A stretch of 64,000 nt of DNA from Persicaria tinctoria (GCA_037127255.1 JBANSL010000004.1:27990467-28054466), one strand, 5' to 3'; numbered from the stretch's first letter, positions 46,741 to 58,699 are shown. Translations and numbers: made by a program. The notes: generated from the letters alone by a model not told the origin.

Positions 46741-48883
46741 TAAGGACAGAATTAACCACTATACTCGCTATGAGTATCTGACGATGCCACCAAGTGATGC
46801 ATGGGGTGTGCTAGAAAAGCTCACTAACTACGACAACAAATATGGGGCTCCTACAAACTATGAGGAGAACTCCTACGCCAGGTCAGCACCATCTATGCCA
46901 CTCTATGAGCCAGCGAAGGAGATTGACCCAGATGTCAGGGAGCAGTTCTACAGAGACCAAAATCGGAAGCTCCTCAAGCAAGTCAAATACCTATTTGTCA
47001 ATCAGCCTTGCATCGAATGCGGATCACAGAGGCACACCACTACTGAGTGCCCACACACAGAGCAAGTCAGAATGGCAGAGACACACGAGGAGGCAGCTTA
47101 CGCAGGGGGTCCCAATCGCTATATGGGAGATCAAAGGTTCTATCAACCACAATGGAACCAAGGTCCTCCTAGGAACCCCCCACCCTACAGAGCTCCAGGA
47201 CATCCAGAAAGGGATCAAAAGAAAGATGATCTATAACTGATCCTTAAGGAGATGCGCCGAAATCAGGGCACCATCAACAACCAGTTCCAGAACATCACCA
47301 CCAAATTTGGGGAACTGGACATCTGGAAAAGAGGAATAGAGACCCAGATGGGTCAAATCGCTGCGCAGATCCCACGACCGTCCGACAAGCTCCCTGGGCA
47401 AACAGAACCAAATCCTAAGGGGAAAACCGGACATGTCGCAGCTATCAAACTCAGGAGTGGGCATCAACTACACGAGCCAGAGGTCGGAAAACAGCAAAGC
47501 AACGCAGAGCAGCAACTCGAGACAGAGCAGCATCTGGTCGATCTCGACGAGCCCGTACTCGATGTCGACAAGCCTCTACTCGACCAAGACCAGAAGCTGA
47601 GCTCGGATTCCGCTACGCAAACCAGCAACCCGAGGTCGACAAACCAACTCGAGGTCGACAAGCCCCTGATCGATGTCGAGGAGCAGCAAGCTGAGGTCGA
47701 CGACTCTGCAGCATCTCCGACAACTGATCTGGCTCCGAAGCAGAAAAAGCCACTGCCTTTCCCTTCAAAAACACAGAAAGATCCCACTGCAGGTAGGTTT
47801 ACCAGATTTGTTAATATGCTGCAAGAACTGAATGTTTCTATTCCTTTTACAGAAGCCCTGCAAGAGATGCCTGGATATGTCAAGTTTCTGAAGGAAATCC
47901 TGAGCAAGAAACGATCCATCTCAGAGATAGCAGGCGAATGCAAAGTACTCCACTTCCCTGAAAAGAGGCCTGACCCTGGTAAGTTTTCTGTTACTGTGGG
48001 TTTTGGACAATATAAATATGATTCTCTATGCGATTTAGGAGCAAGTGTGAGCATCATGCCTTTATCAATCTGGCGGAAGGTCAAGATAGGATGCATAGAA
48101 CCTGTGGATGCTAAATTATACATGGCTAACAATACAGTGGTCATCCCTACAGGTATAGTTGAAAATGTCCCCGTCCAGGTTGGTAAATTCTTTGTTCCAG
48201 CTGATTTCCTTATCATTGACTGTGCTGAAGATCCTACTAGCCCTATTATTCTTGGTAGACCAATCTTAGCTACTGCAGATGCCCGAATTAGTCTCAAGAA
48301 TAGGTCGCTCACCTTCACCATAGGCGATGAGGTTTTGGATTTCTCTTTTGGCCCTGCAAGGGAGGAAGTTTCATGGCTGGAGGTGAAAAGCATCAGCACC
48401 CACAGGACTCAGCAAACAACGGAGGAAGGCGCCAGAACTGTACTCGAGGTCGACAAGCCCTACTCGACCTCGACAAGCGCTCTACTCGACTTCGACAAAC
48501 CTTTGTCGATCTCGACCACCACCACTGAGCCAGAGACTTGCCCAGAGTCTAAGTATGGGGTCCCTGTACTCGATCTCGACCAACAGTACTCGACATCGAG
48601 TAGACCCAAGCCCAAAGATTTCTGTTTTGGGTCCAAACAGGTAAGTTCAGGTATGAATTCTATTCCCTCTCAGTCTATAAATAAAATTTTCAATGATTTA
48701 AGGGGAGATAAGACACCATGGCGAGAGAATCTGCAGAAACTAAAGGCTACAAAGAAGAAAAAGAAAGAAAAGGGAGATGATGCAAGCAACCACCTGTCAG
48801 CTGAGCTTGCATACTACCATCAGGACCTAGATGATCCAGGAGAAGGGCCAAGCATGAGCAGGCCCCACACTACTGGTCCTTGA
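46741..48883 (+). pseudogene. Element A gag C-terminal part and protease
   Basis: One frame from KDRINHYTRYEYL at 46742 (same block in B, KDRINNYTNYEYL). Gag continues with YDNKYG, a CX2CX4HX4C knuckle CIECGSQRHTTTEC and the ALQEMPGYVKFLKEIL block. The protease is LCDLGASVSIMPLSI, with IILGRPILATADA further on. The frame has one TAA at 47234-47236 where B has CAG. Two linkers, 47530-47720 and 48440-48610, consist of repeated VDLDEP / LDVDKP / STSTS peptides encoded by the TCGANNTCGA motif. RT is absent, and the tail ends DDPGEGPSMSRPHTTGP. Athila lineage by protease type. Confidence 0.85.
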
Positions 48884-50577
48884 GCGCAAATGGTGAAGTC
48901 GGCCTAGCGACTCTAAAATCTAGAGCGTGTATATAAACTTTATGATTTTTTTTTTTGGTTTTTGTTTTTATTTTTATGTTTTAGAATTCTTTAAATGGAT
49001 AGTCTTGTTTTTTGTGGAATCTAATACTTTTTCATCGGCAAGCATATAAGGATCGCGAAGGGTGGAAGGAAGAAGTCCCTGAAAACCAGTCAAAATCGAC
49101 GAAGGCCAAGTCGACGACGACAAGGAGGAGCGGCCCAGAAGTTACTCGATCTCGAGTAGACGTACTCGACATCGACAAGCCATCAGAAGCTCCTCGACTT
49201 CAGAAACCACTAGACGCAGACGAGCTACTCTATATCGAGTAGACTGTACTCGATATCAACAAGAATCCCTACTCGACATGCCCAGTTTCACCTTCCTCGA
49301 TGCATTATCCTGTGAGTTCCTTCCTTTACTCGTGTTTTATTTGATTTTATACAGTGAGGACACTGTAAATTTTAAGTATGGGGTGGGGGAAGGGCTTACT
49401 TTGTGCATATTTGATCATATTTGCATTATTTCTTTGAATTACTACATGGCTATTTTTGAATGCATTATTGCTTTATGTACCTATATACATGTTTTCCAAG
49501 ATTTGAAAATTTTGAGAAAGATGACCCCCATTGAAAATTTTTGAATAATGTCATGGAAGCTTATATGCTTATATTGAACCCGACGATGCAAAATTGGATT
49601 CATTAGAGATATAGCATGAAATTGCCTAGTAAAGGGAAGTCACAATGAAGTACATTATTTCTTGAAAACCATGAAAGGAGGTAAAATTTGAAGTTGCTTT
49701 TGACATGTTGCATGATAAAATGATGGAAGACTTTATATTTCCATATAATGCTCATTGTTTATAATCATAGCCTTACCTATGCTTATGCATCACAAAAGCC
49801 ATATTATGCCTTATTTCAAATATTGCTCCACATGATCTAAATATTTGCCATTCTTTACCTTATCCGGGGATTATGTTGAGAATGATGTTACATTATGGAG
49901 AAGTTGTATGGTTGTTGTGTTGAGATAATCATTATTGGAGTTTGGAAGGAAATTGTTTGAATTATATGGAAAATTTAATGAGTGAAAGAAAATCCAATCA
50001 CCTCAGGAGATAAAGGTAGATTGACCCTGCTCTCTGAGATAATAGTTTGGAGAGATGGGACACATTGTGAGGAGTCCAAAGCACTAAGTATCCGGGGCCA
50101 TTCATGACACCCATGTTCGCGACTCGCGAGAAGGCAGTGCTGAGGTTAGAGAGGTAAAAGCATTATTATGAATAAAAACATTATGAAAGGTGATGAATCA
50201 AATGGAGAAAGTATGTGGTCTGAAATTCAGTTTGGAAAGTACTCCATTTCCCCGGATCAAAAGCACCACATTGCCAAAAATTGCCCACCTTTAGCCTTTT
50301 ACCAATCTACTCCTTATTGAGCTTAAATTAAAGTCTTCTTGATTATTAATGCTTTGTCACACATGAATTATTTGTGCATAACCCTCCTTTTGTGAGTAGA
50401 TGTTGCTTTGATATATTTGCACATGCATGGATCTGTGACACTAGTACCTTTTCGAGGATGGTAATTGATTGCAGGGTTATATGAGAATCAATCTAAGATG
50501 TTGAGAGTTTAAATTCTTCCCCTGAATGGCAATTAAAAGTATTGCTTGAGGACAAGCAAGCTTAAGTATGGGGTGTT
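48884..50577 (+). other. 3' untranslated part of element A with two polypurine tracts
   Basis: Starts with AAATGGTGAAGTCGGCCTAGCG, like the sequence after the pol stop in Athila elements. A first tract TTTTAAGTATGGGGTGGGGG occurs at about 49369-49388, and the true PPT CTTAAGTATGGGGTGTT lies directly before the 3' LTR at 50561-50577. TCGANNTCGA motifs are near 49146-49180. No envelope-like ORF is present. Confidence 0.65.
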
Positions 50578-52644
50578 TGTTGTGAACTGAATCTGCCATG
50601 TTTTACTGTAACATTTATATCGATTTCTGCATGCATTTCATTCATTCGGGTTAAGATAGTACAGAACCTATGTAGTTTATGTTTATTTGCCAAATTATGG
50701 AATCTACACCAGTTTCTGTTTAAATTACAGAATTCGAGGCGTTTTACAACAATTATAAGGAAGGTCGGAAAAGCTCGGAAAACAGCTACAGAAGTCCAAG
50801 GTTAAAGCAGCAACAGAACCAGTCGAATCGAGCCAAGAAACCAGACTACTCGACCTCGAGTAGCCCTTACTCGATCTCGACAAAGTATGTCCGGGCACAG
50901 CTTGTCGACTAGGAGCAACGTCGAGAGCCTGACCACCCGACTTCCGGACCCAACTCGATCTCGACAAGACCTGGTCGAGATCGACGACGCCTCAGCGCCA
51001 CACCCGGAGTCGAGAAGAGAACTGATCGAGAAGCCGAGGACAAGGACAACCCTACTCGATCTCGACAAGCTTCTAGTCGAGATCGACGAGCCCCACAGCG
51101 CCAGTCCAAGTCCATGCCGAGGAGAAGCTGCTCGACCAGAGAAGGCCACACGCTAGTCGATCTCGAGGAGCCCTGGTCGAGATCGACGAGCCCCGAGTCC
51201 AGATCCGAGCCTGTCGAGTAGAGCCACCCGAGAAGACCCAGTCGACCTGGCCAGTCTACTCAACCTCGACGAGCCCTTGTCGACATCGACGAGCACCGAG
51301 TCCAGATCCGAGTCTGTTGAGCACCAGCTAGCCGAGACGACGAAGCTGAGCCAATCAACCCTACTCGAGATCGACCAGACCCTTGTCGAGAACGAGTAGA
51401 CCTCCAGAGCCGCGTTACTCGGTTCGACGAATCCTACTCGACTTGGGATTGCTTGGGCGTGAAGATTGCTGATTCTATCCGAAAATATCAAGATCTACCA
51501 TGAAGAAGAAAAGTTCTATCCATTGAAGACACTTTAGATATATTTCCTATTTTAGATTTAATTCCTTTATGTCTTTTATTTATCATTAAAGTTTTAGATA
51601 AAGTTTTAGATTTAGATATAGACATTCTATCCTTGAGTAGCAAGGATTAGAAGCCTATAAATAAAGCCCATGGGGCTCAGTTTTATTCATTCAGTTTTCA
51701 GTAGGAGAAGTAGTAGTAGAGAGTGAGCGGCCGATTGGAGTTGTGAAGCGAGAGCGGAGTTGGCTTCAAGCGGTTGTAAACTTTGGTTTATATTTATGCA
51801 AGTTGTTTCTTTTCAATCAAAGATGTCTGAGTTTGCGATGAGGCGCGAGTAGTCAACCCACTTCTAGGGTTGGGGCGAGCCCGACGATAGCCATGCATAA
51901 TTGAGGTAAAAATCCGACCTTTATCATGTTTTGAGCATTTTCCTACTTGTTGATGTGTTTATTGCCCATCTAATGGAGATCCATGCTAACAACTTGGATT
52001 ATAAACATAAAATCGGTAGAGACAATTAGGGTTTCTTGAGAGAGTTGTCTAATTGTTGGAAAAGGCGAAAGCTTAATCCTTTAATGCGATTTACATGATT
52101 ATCTGTTTGGTTCTACCTTATGCATGCTTGGTTATTGTCGTTGCAAACCCCAATCTTGGAAGTTCTTTTACATTAAGTTTAAAGTTCGAAATCCCAAAGC
52201 ATTTGTTTTTACTTTCTTTAAGTTTCGTTTTTACTCCCTGCCCTCGTCGATCTCGACCAAACCCTGGTCGACCTCGACTACTGATCTTCGACCCAGAGTC
52301 GCCGTAGCTTTTCCTGTGCAGGTACTCGACCAAGGCCAACTCGACCTAGACAAAGGCTACTCGATATCGAGTAGAGCCTTGTCGATATCGACCACCTTGC
52401 CAAGAGCTGCTGCCCTGTTCGACTGTCCGATCTTCTGTCGAGTTGCTGTACTCGAGATCGAGGACACCTGTGGTCAACTTCTGTGAGATTTCTCCGCTAC
52501 CTAGGATTCGCTGACACGCTTCCTCGTGGATAGATCCTGACTTCCCGCTGCTACATCAGGAGGAGGTCTTGTAATTATTTGCGTGGGCAGAATCTGGTTT
52601 GATTTATTTTGTTATATTTCATTCTCGATTTCGTCCTTACAACA
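50578..52644 (+). repeat. 3' LTR of element A, complete (2067 bp)
   Basis: TGTTGTGAAC start and CTTACAACA end give 6-bp inverted termini TGTTGT..ACAACA. About 16 TCGANNTCGA motifs cluster at 50845-51380 and 52244-52460. A TATA box lies near 51656. Confidence 0.95.
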
Positions 52645-53540
52645 ATGTCCATGTTTTATGCCATATTTTTATACTTATTTCTGCTCCTTATTCTATTATT
52701 TTGGGTTTGGAATATAGCGAATTTGTGTAGATATTCTTAATATTGCCAGATATGGAGTCTACACAAGTTTGATGTGATTTTTAGGAGTTTAGAGCTAATT
52801 TATAGAAGTTTGAACTCACTTTGGAGCTTAAAGGAAAGTCGTGAAGACATTGGAGAAGCTAAAGAAGAGCACGAGATGGTGTAGCTAGAGAAAACGCCAT
52901 TTTTCACCATTCATCATTCTGAATCAAGTTCTGATGTCTTCATGAGAGTTGTAGCCCTTGGAAAGATCTTTCCAACGCATATTCAAATGCGTCAATCGGA
53001 CGAATGAGGACTCGGGAAAGTGCATTTTAAGATGGAGCAGGATGTTGAAAGCTGAAGAGTGGTCGATATCGACTACATCTGATCGATATCGACCTATGTT
53101 GGTCGAAATTGAAGAATCAGACTTGTTGACGTGCAGAACGAACACAAGTCGATATCGACCTCACCAACTTGATATCGACCAAAATCAACTCGATATCCCT
53201 GCCAGAAGCCGACATCGAGTGATCAGAAGTGAAGCCGAGCCACACTACTCGATTACGAGTCGATTCCGAGTCTATCCTATTCCGAGTGAAGATTCCTTGC
53301 ACATGAAGACTTGAGATATTTTATCTTTTTATTTATCCTAAGGGTGGAACATTTAATTACCCTTTAGGATTTATCTAGTTTTACCTAGTTTGATATATTT
53401 CCTTTTTATTAGAATTATATCTTTTAGTTAGATAAAGATATGATAGATATTGCTTTCCTAGCATAGCTAGGATTAAGCTCTATAAATAAAGCCTTAGGGG
53501 GCTGATTTTCATTCATTCAAGCAAAGCCGTCTTCGGGCGC
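52645..53540 (+). repeat. 5' part of an LTR of related element D, split by A and B
   Basis: It begins TGTCCATGTTTTATGCC at 52646, most like the LTR start of element C, and shares TGTAGAT..GAGTCTACACAAG with A and B. It has CTCTATAAATAAAGCC near 53490 and motif copies at 53063-53072 and 53083-53092. It is cut at 53540 by the LTR of element B. Element A inserted exactly at its first bases. The rest of D lies beyond B, outside the window. Confidence 0.7.
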
Positions 53541-54451
53541 TGTTGTGAGCCTAATTCACCATGTGTTATACTTACTTTTATATCGTTTTCTGCATGCATT
53601 TCATACATTTGGGCTAAAATAGTTCAGAATCTATGTAGTTTATGCTTATTTGCCAAATTATGGAATCTACACCAATTTCTGTTTAATTTTGCAGAAATTG
53701 AGGCAATTTACAGTAGTTCAGAGAAAGGAGGAAAAGATCGAGGTCCACTACAGAAAGTCCGAGGTCAAGGAGTAGCGGAACGAGGATAAATCGAGCAAAG
53801 GACAAGAAAATCGAGTCGACACCATCTGGTCAATATCGAGTACACTCAGTCGATATCGAGGAGTCCAGTCGATTTCTACCTGAAGAAGCCAGAATCGAGT
53901 GAAGGAGAAAAGACCAAGTCGATATCGAGTTGACCAAGTCGATATCGAGTTGACCAGAATCGGGCAAAAATCTAGAAATCGACCAAGGAGCTGAAGTAGG
54001 AAAAGTGCAGGTCGATATCGACTTAGCCTAGTCGATATCGAGTAACCAAAAGTCGATTTTCACCCTGGGAGCCGAGATCGAGTCAAGAAGCTGAAGCTGA
54101 GGAAACACAAGTCGATATCGAGTAAGTCAAGTCGATATCGAGTGGAGTCACAGTGGCCGATTTCGAGCTAATCCGTGTTCTAATCAAAGTTCTATCTAAA
54201 GTCCAATGGAGATATCCACAAGAGGAGATTCTATCAAGTTCTATAAAGATGGAAGAGATAATTGTTTACTTTAGATATAGTTTCTTTTTAGATTTATTTC
54301 TTTTATTCCTATAATTTAATCCTTTAGATATAGATAGATAGATTTAGATATAGATATAGTTTTCTTTCCTAATTTCCTAAGGAATGAACACTATAAATAA
54401 GGCATTAGGGGCTGGATTCAATTCAATTCAATCAAGCCAAGCCACAAGAGA

Positions 54452-54500
<49 letters not shown>

Positions 54501-55326
54501 GAGTAGGAGAGAGAAGGTGGAGGCCGAGTGGAGTTTCTGAAGCGAGAGCGGAATTGTCTTTATTCGGTTGCAAGCTTTCTTTTAGTTTATTTAATGCAAT
54601 TTAGTTTTCTTTTATTATTGATGTCTTTCTTGACGATGAAGAGCGAGTAGTCACCCAACTTCTAGGGTCGGGGTGAGCCCGACGGTAGCCATGTGAGGTG
54701 ATGCGGTAAAGGTACAATCTTTTGATGCAATTTCGTCTTATATCCCTATAAGCATGATTCTTTTGTGAAAGTTGAAGGTGATCCTTGTTTGTGTTATTGA
54801 AGCAAAAGTGATCTTAATGCAACTTGGATTAATTATGTGAAAAGGGTTACTAAGAATTAGGGTTTATGCGAAAGCCTTTATATTTCTATTTGTTAATAAC
54901 GAAAGTTATTTGATGAAAAGCATGATCTTTTATGCCTTTATGTGTTATTTTACATGGTTATAGTTGTGGTGTTGAACCCTGATCTTGGAAGTCTTTTATT
55001 TTATTGATTTTATTTCATCAGTTACGTGTTCTTTCTGCAAAAAGTTTCGAGTTTTGGTTTCTGAGTTCACTCGATTTCGAGTAGCCAAGGTCGATATCGA
55101 CCAAGTTTCTGCCTTTGTGTTATTTTTTAGCTTTTCTATGTTATTTATGTTTGTCTGGTTGATTTTCTGCTAAGTTTGGAACTGAAAAGGCGGGCGCTGA
55201 CACGCTTCCTCGTAGATCGATCCTGACTACCTTCTACTACAGCGGGAGGAAGTCTTGTAATTAATTTGCGGAGATCGGGGAGTCGAATTTAAGATTTATA
55301 TTTCATACTTGATTTTCCTTCTAACA
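53541..55326 (+). repeat. 5' LTR of Athila-like element B (1786 bp)
   Basis: Starts TGTTGTGAGCCTAATTCACC and ends CCTTCTAACA. TATA (CACTATAAATAAGGC) is near 54390 and a (GA)n run is at 54452-54497. At least nine TCGA(TA/TT)TCGA motifs lie between 53840 and 55110, almost all of the TCGATATCGA form. Its order of blocks is the same as in LTR A, but sequence identity is lower. Confidence 0.85.
54452..54497 (+). repeat. (GA)n microsatellite in LTR B
   Basis: About 20 uninterrupted AG units. Shorter GA runs occupy the same place in LTRs A (46207-46222) and C (CT on plus, 1476-1492). Confidence 0.95.
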
Positions 55327-55330
55327 AATT

Positions 55331-55348
55331 TGGCGCCGTTGCTGGGGA
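55331..55348 (+). other. Primer binding site of element B
   Basis: TGGCGCCGTTGCTGGGGA, four bases after the LTR, is the Athila-type PBS (tRNA-Asp class). Confidence 0.85.
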
Positions 55349-55449
55349 AGCAATAAATCGCGCCCTTTTTAGTTCTTTTTCTTTTCTTTATATTCGTTTT
55401 TGCTTTTTAGTTTCTTTTTACTTGTTTCTTTTTGCTTTTGTTTTTCAGG

Positions 55450-57297
55450 TGCATGCGAAGAACTGATCGCACACCCATAGACTGAATTCTCGAGTGTGAG
55501 TGATTTTTTCATCTTTAGAAAAGGCTTAGGAGGAGACTCGTGTCGACATCCGACAATGAGAATGCAGGCCAGCTCACACCAGCATAGGAGCTTGAGCAAC
55601 TCCGCCGACAAATTGAGGCATTCACCACCAAAGAAGCAGAACACGCCCGACGAGAGGCGGAATATGCACATAACCAACAACGGTGGGAAGCAAGGGTAGA
55701 TCGCGAGATCAACACTAGGAGGGAACTTGAGGAGCGGATTGGGCATGTCCCAGCCAACGCAAAGGAATATCTGCATCCTATTATGGAAGTTCCAGAATCG
55801 GCGATCGTTCTTCCCGCTATTAATTTTGAAATCCGTCCTTCTTTTATTATTGAAATTAGGAGGAGTCAATTTAGGGAAAAAATCAATGAATGTCCTTTAG
55901 AGCATGTCACCACTTTTATAGACTTATGTGAAGCTATAACTGATGGTGCTAATCTTGAATACTTAAAACTAAAGGCTTTTCGTTGGTCCCTTGCAGGAAT
56001 AACACAACAGTGGCTGGAAGGATTGCCTGCGCGATCAATTCACACTTGGAACGAACTACAGGACCTGTTCCTCAACAAGTTCTTTCCTTCTGCAAAGACT
56101 GTTGCTCTCAGACAATAGATAACGGCTTTCAGACAGAAACTAGGAGAACCATTAGCACAAGTCTCGGAGTGCTACAAGAGGCATCTGAAATCCTGTCCTA
56201 TGCATGGACAGCCGCCCTACGTCATCCATGAGATCATTTTCAATTGCCTGGATGCGCCTACTAAGGATCGGATCAATAACTACACCAACTATGAGTACCT
56301 TGGATACACTCCACGCCGAGCATGGGAGGTATTTGAGACACTGGCCAACTACGACAACACATATGGGACTTTTGCGGCCGGTTCTAACGAAAGGTATGAA
56401 AGGTCTGCCCCATTTATGTCGTTGTATGTGCCACCAAAGGAAATTGATCCAAACGCCAGGGAACAGTTCCACAACGATCAGGTACGCCATCTCACCAAAC
56501 AGGTAAACTTCCTCTCTAAAGATAAACCTTGTTTGGAATATGGGTCTGTGAGGCACAACATCACTGCGTGCCCACACGTCGATCAAGTACATCAAGGAGA
56601 AACCCACGAGGAGGTAAGGTATGTTGGGGGACAGTACTCAGGTCCACATCAGAACTGGAGCTATTATCGCCAGCCCCAGCATCAGAATCCCCCTCCCTAT
56701 AGAGCTTCTGGTCATGCACCCTGATAGAGAAGATAAGAAGGATGACTTACAGACCATCCTTGAGGAAATACGGAGGAATCATTCAGACACCAAGCAGTCT
56801 ATCAATTCCATCTACACTCAGATGCATGGTCTCAACTCTAGGCTTGGAGAAATCGATATTTGGAGGAAATCGATTGACACACAGATTGGCCAGCTGGCAA
56901 CATCCGTCCCCAGACAATCAGGTACGCTCCCTAGAACCTCTGAGCCTAACCCTAAGGGTAAATCTACTAGACATGTGGCTGCTATGAACCTAAGGAGTGG
57001 GCGACAAATGCAAACGCCTGAGCAAACGATGGAGGAAAAGGGCACTGGAGACCAGTCGATATCGACCAACCCAGTCGATATTGGCCAGTCCCCAGTCGAT
57101 ATCGACCCCCCACAGGTCGAAATCGACCCAATTCCTCCCCAGATCCAAAGGCCAGCCAATCCACTCGACATCGACCAGACACAGGTCGATATCGACCAGA
57201 CGCTAGTCGATTTCGACCATCCCCACTCGACATCAGCACCCCCGCTGAAGAAAAAGCTGTCTTTCCCGATGAAATCTTCAAAGGATCCAGCAGAGTA
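55450..57297 (+). pseudogene. Element B gag
   Basis: N-terminal coiled-coil-like segment (ELEQLRRQIEAF to RRELEERIGH), then KEYLHPIMEVPESAIV and the Retrotrans_gag core (ECPLEHVTTFIDLC, FRWSLAGITQQWLEGLP, FLNKFFPSAKTV). A TAG is at 56116-56118, with continuation KLGEPLAQVSECYKRHL. The knuckle reads CLEYGSVRHNITAC, so its second Cys is Tyr. A frame change occurs near 56722. The C-terminal part ends in a linker of VDIDPP / SISTNP / LDIDQTQ peptides (57050-57240). A TAG stands at about 57296. Confidence 0.85.
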
Positions 57298-57319
57298 GAA
57301 GTTCCAGCGTTTCATAAAG

Positions 57320-58500
57320 ATGCTTCAAAGGCTTAATGTCACAATACCATTCACAGAAGTTCTTAATGAGATGCCCTCATACGTCAAGTTCCTCAAGGAG
57401 ATTTTGAGCAAAAAGCGATCAATGGCTGAGATCGCAGAGGAGTGCAACCAAATGGACGTTCTTGAGAAAAGGCCAGATCCAGGTAAGTTTGTTATAACCA
57501 TTGGATTTGGTCAATATAGATTTAATGCTTTATGTGACTTGGGAGCCAGTGTGAGTATAATGCATTTATCAATATGGTCCAAGATTACCATAGGTGCTTT
57601 AGAGCATGTGGATGCTAAACTTTACATGGCGAACAACACGGTGGTCATCCCAACATGCATGGTGGACAATGTACCAGTACAGGTAGGTAAGTTCTTCGTC
57701 CCTGCTGATTTCTTAGTTATTGATATGGCGGATGACCCTGCTTGCCCAATCATCCTAGGAAGGCCCTTTTTGGCGACGGTGGATGCCAACATAAGCGTAA
57801 GGAAGAGAATGCTCACTTTCAACATCAGCAATGAGGTAATTGAGTATTCCTTTAATAAAACTAAAAGGTACACATGTCCCATGGAAGAGGTAAAGTCCAT
57901 ATCTGCCGGATACATCACTTGCGGGGAGCCAAAGGTAAGAAATATGACCCCTGAAGAGCTAGAAAAGAGGGATATAGAGGCCCAGGTGGAGGAGATCATG
58001 GCCATCATAAACGAAGAAGCAGAGAATCCACTCGACATAGACCAAGGTAAGTCGATATGGACTAACAATTTTTCAGATGCTTTGCCAGGTCTTGAGTATG
58101 GGGTCGAAATCGACCAGGACAAATCGACTGAGTCACAAAGTAGGTCGATATCGACCACCATAGCTCGAAATCGACCAGACCTAGTCGAGCTGACCCCACC
58201 AGAAGTCGAGCCAGGGAAAATCGAGCCAGACCACTCAATATCGGGTGAAATTGGTCGATATCGACCCATCCACATCGACCAGATTCCACCTGTTGAGACA
58301 CAGCAACCCGATTTCGAGCAGCAGCACTCGATATCGACCACCTCTGGTCGATATCGACCTACCCAAATCGAGCAGTCTTCCCCAGAATCGATTGAGTCTC
58401 CACTAGTGCAGCAGAACTCGATATCGAGTGACCTTATTCGACATCGACCAGATCCTCAGGAGGTCTCGAAATCCGAATCTGCAAAGGTAAGCCAAGGTAT
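57320..58500 (+). pseudogene. Element B protease with motif-rich tail
   Basis: Open frame with FTEVLNEMPSYVKFLKEIL, the protease motif LCDLGASVSIMHLSI, VGKFFVPADFLVIDM and IILGRPFLATVDANI. After the protease (from about 58030) comes a linker of repeated SISTT, GRYRP, VEIDQ and HSIST units encoded by TCGATATCGACC copies. It matches element A in layout. The frame leads into an integrase-like scrap at 58570, not RT. Confidence 0.85.
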
Positions 58501-58569
58501 AGATCTTTTTCCCCTATTTCAATTAAGGATATATCTATACATGGGAGAGGTTTGCCTTGGAATGTGCGC

Positions 58570-58699
58570 TTATGCAGGATTTTCAATTATGAGCCCAACG
58601 AATACGAAGTTGGAGACAAGCTCTATGTTTCCAAATCAAATGATCATTGATTCCCCAACAAATTCAAGAAGAAGAAGATGGGCCCTTTCACGGTGAATA
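58570..58699 (+). pseudogene. Integrase C-terminal scrap joined to the protease of element B
   Basis: In a frame shifted from the protease the sequence reads FNYEPNEYEVGDKLYVSKSN, a stop, then FPNKFKKKKMGPFTV. This is the GDK..L..FPxKFKxKxxGPFxV pattern of the SH3-like C-terminus of gypsy integrases. RT, RNase H and the integrase core are missing between it and the protease. It is cut at 58700 by element E. Confidence 0.6.

Larger units (their letters stand above)
45061..52649 (+). mobile_element. Athila-like element A (45066-52644) with 5-bp TSD ATGTC
   Basis: The perfect 5-bp duplication ATGTC at 45061-45065 and 52645-52649 defines the insertion. Both LTRs start TGTTGTGAACTGAATCTGCC, and the 3' LTR ends CCTTACAACA. 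The internal region keeps only part of gag and the protease, with RT, RNase H and integrase absent. It is comparable to TR-GAG-type derivatives. The 5' LTR has lost its last 597 bp together with PBS and gag start. LTR identity over the shared part is about 98 per cent by eye, suggesting recent insertion. Confidence 0.9.

Noticed and set aside
54452..54497. GA repeat as a regulatory GAGA element
   Set aside because: Simple microsatellite of variable length in several LTRs of the family. Nothing shows a regulatory role.
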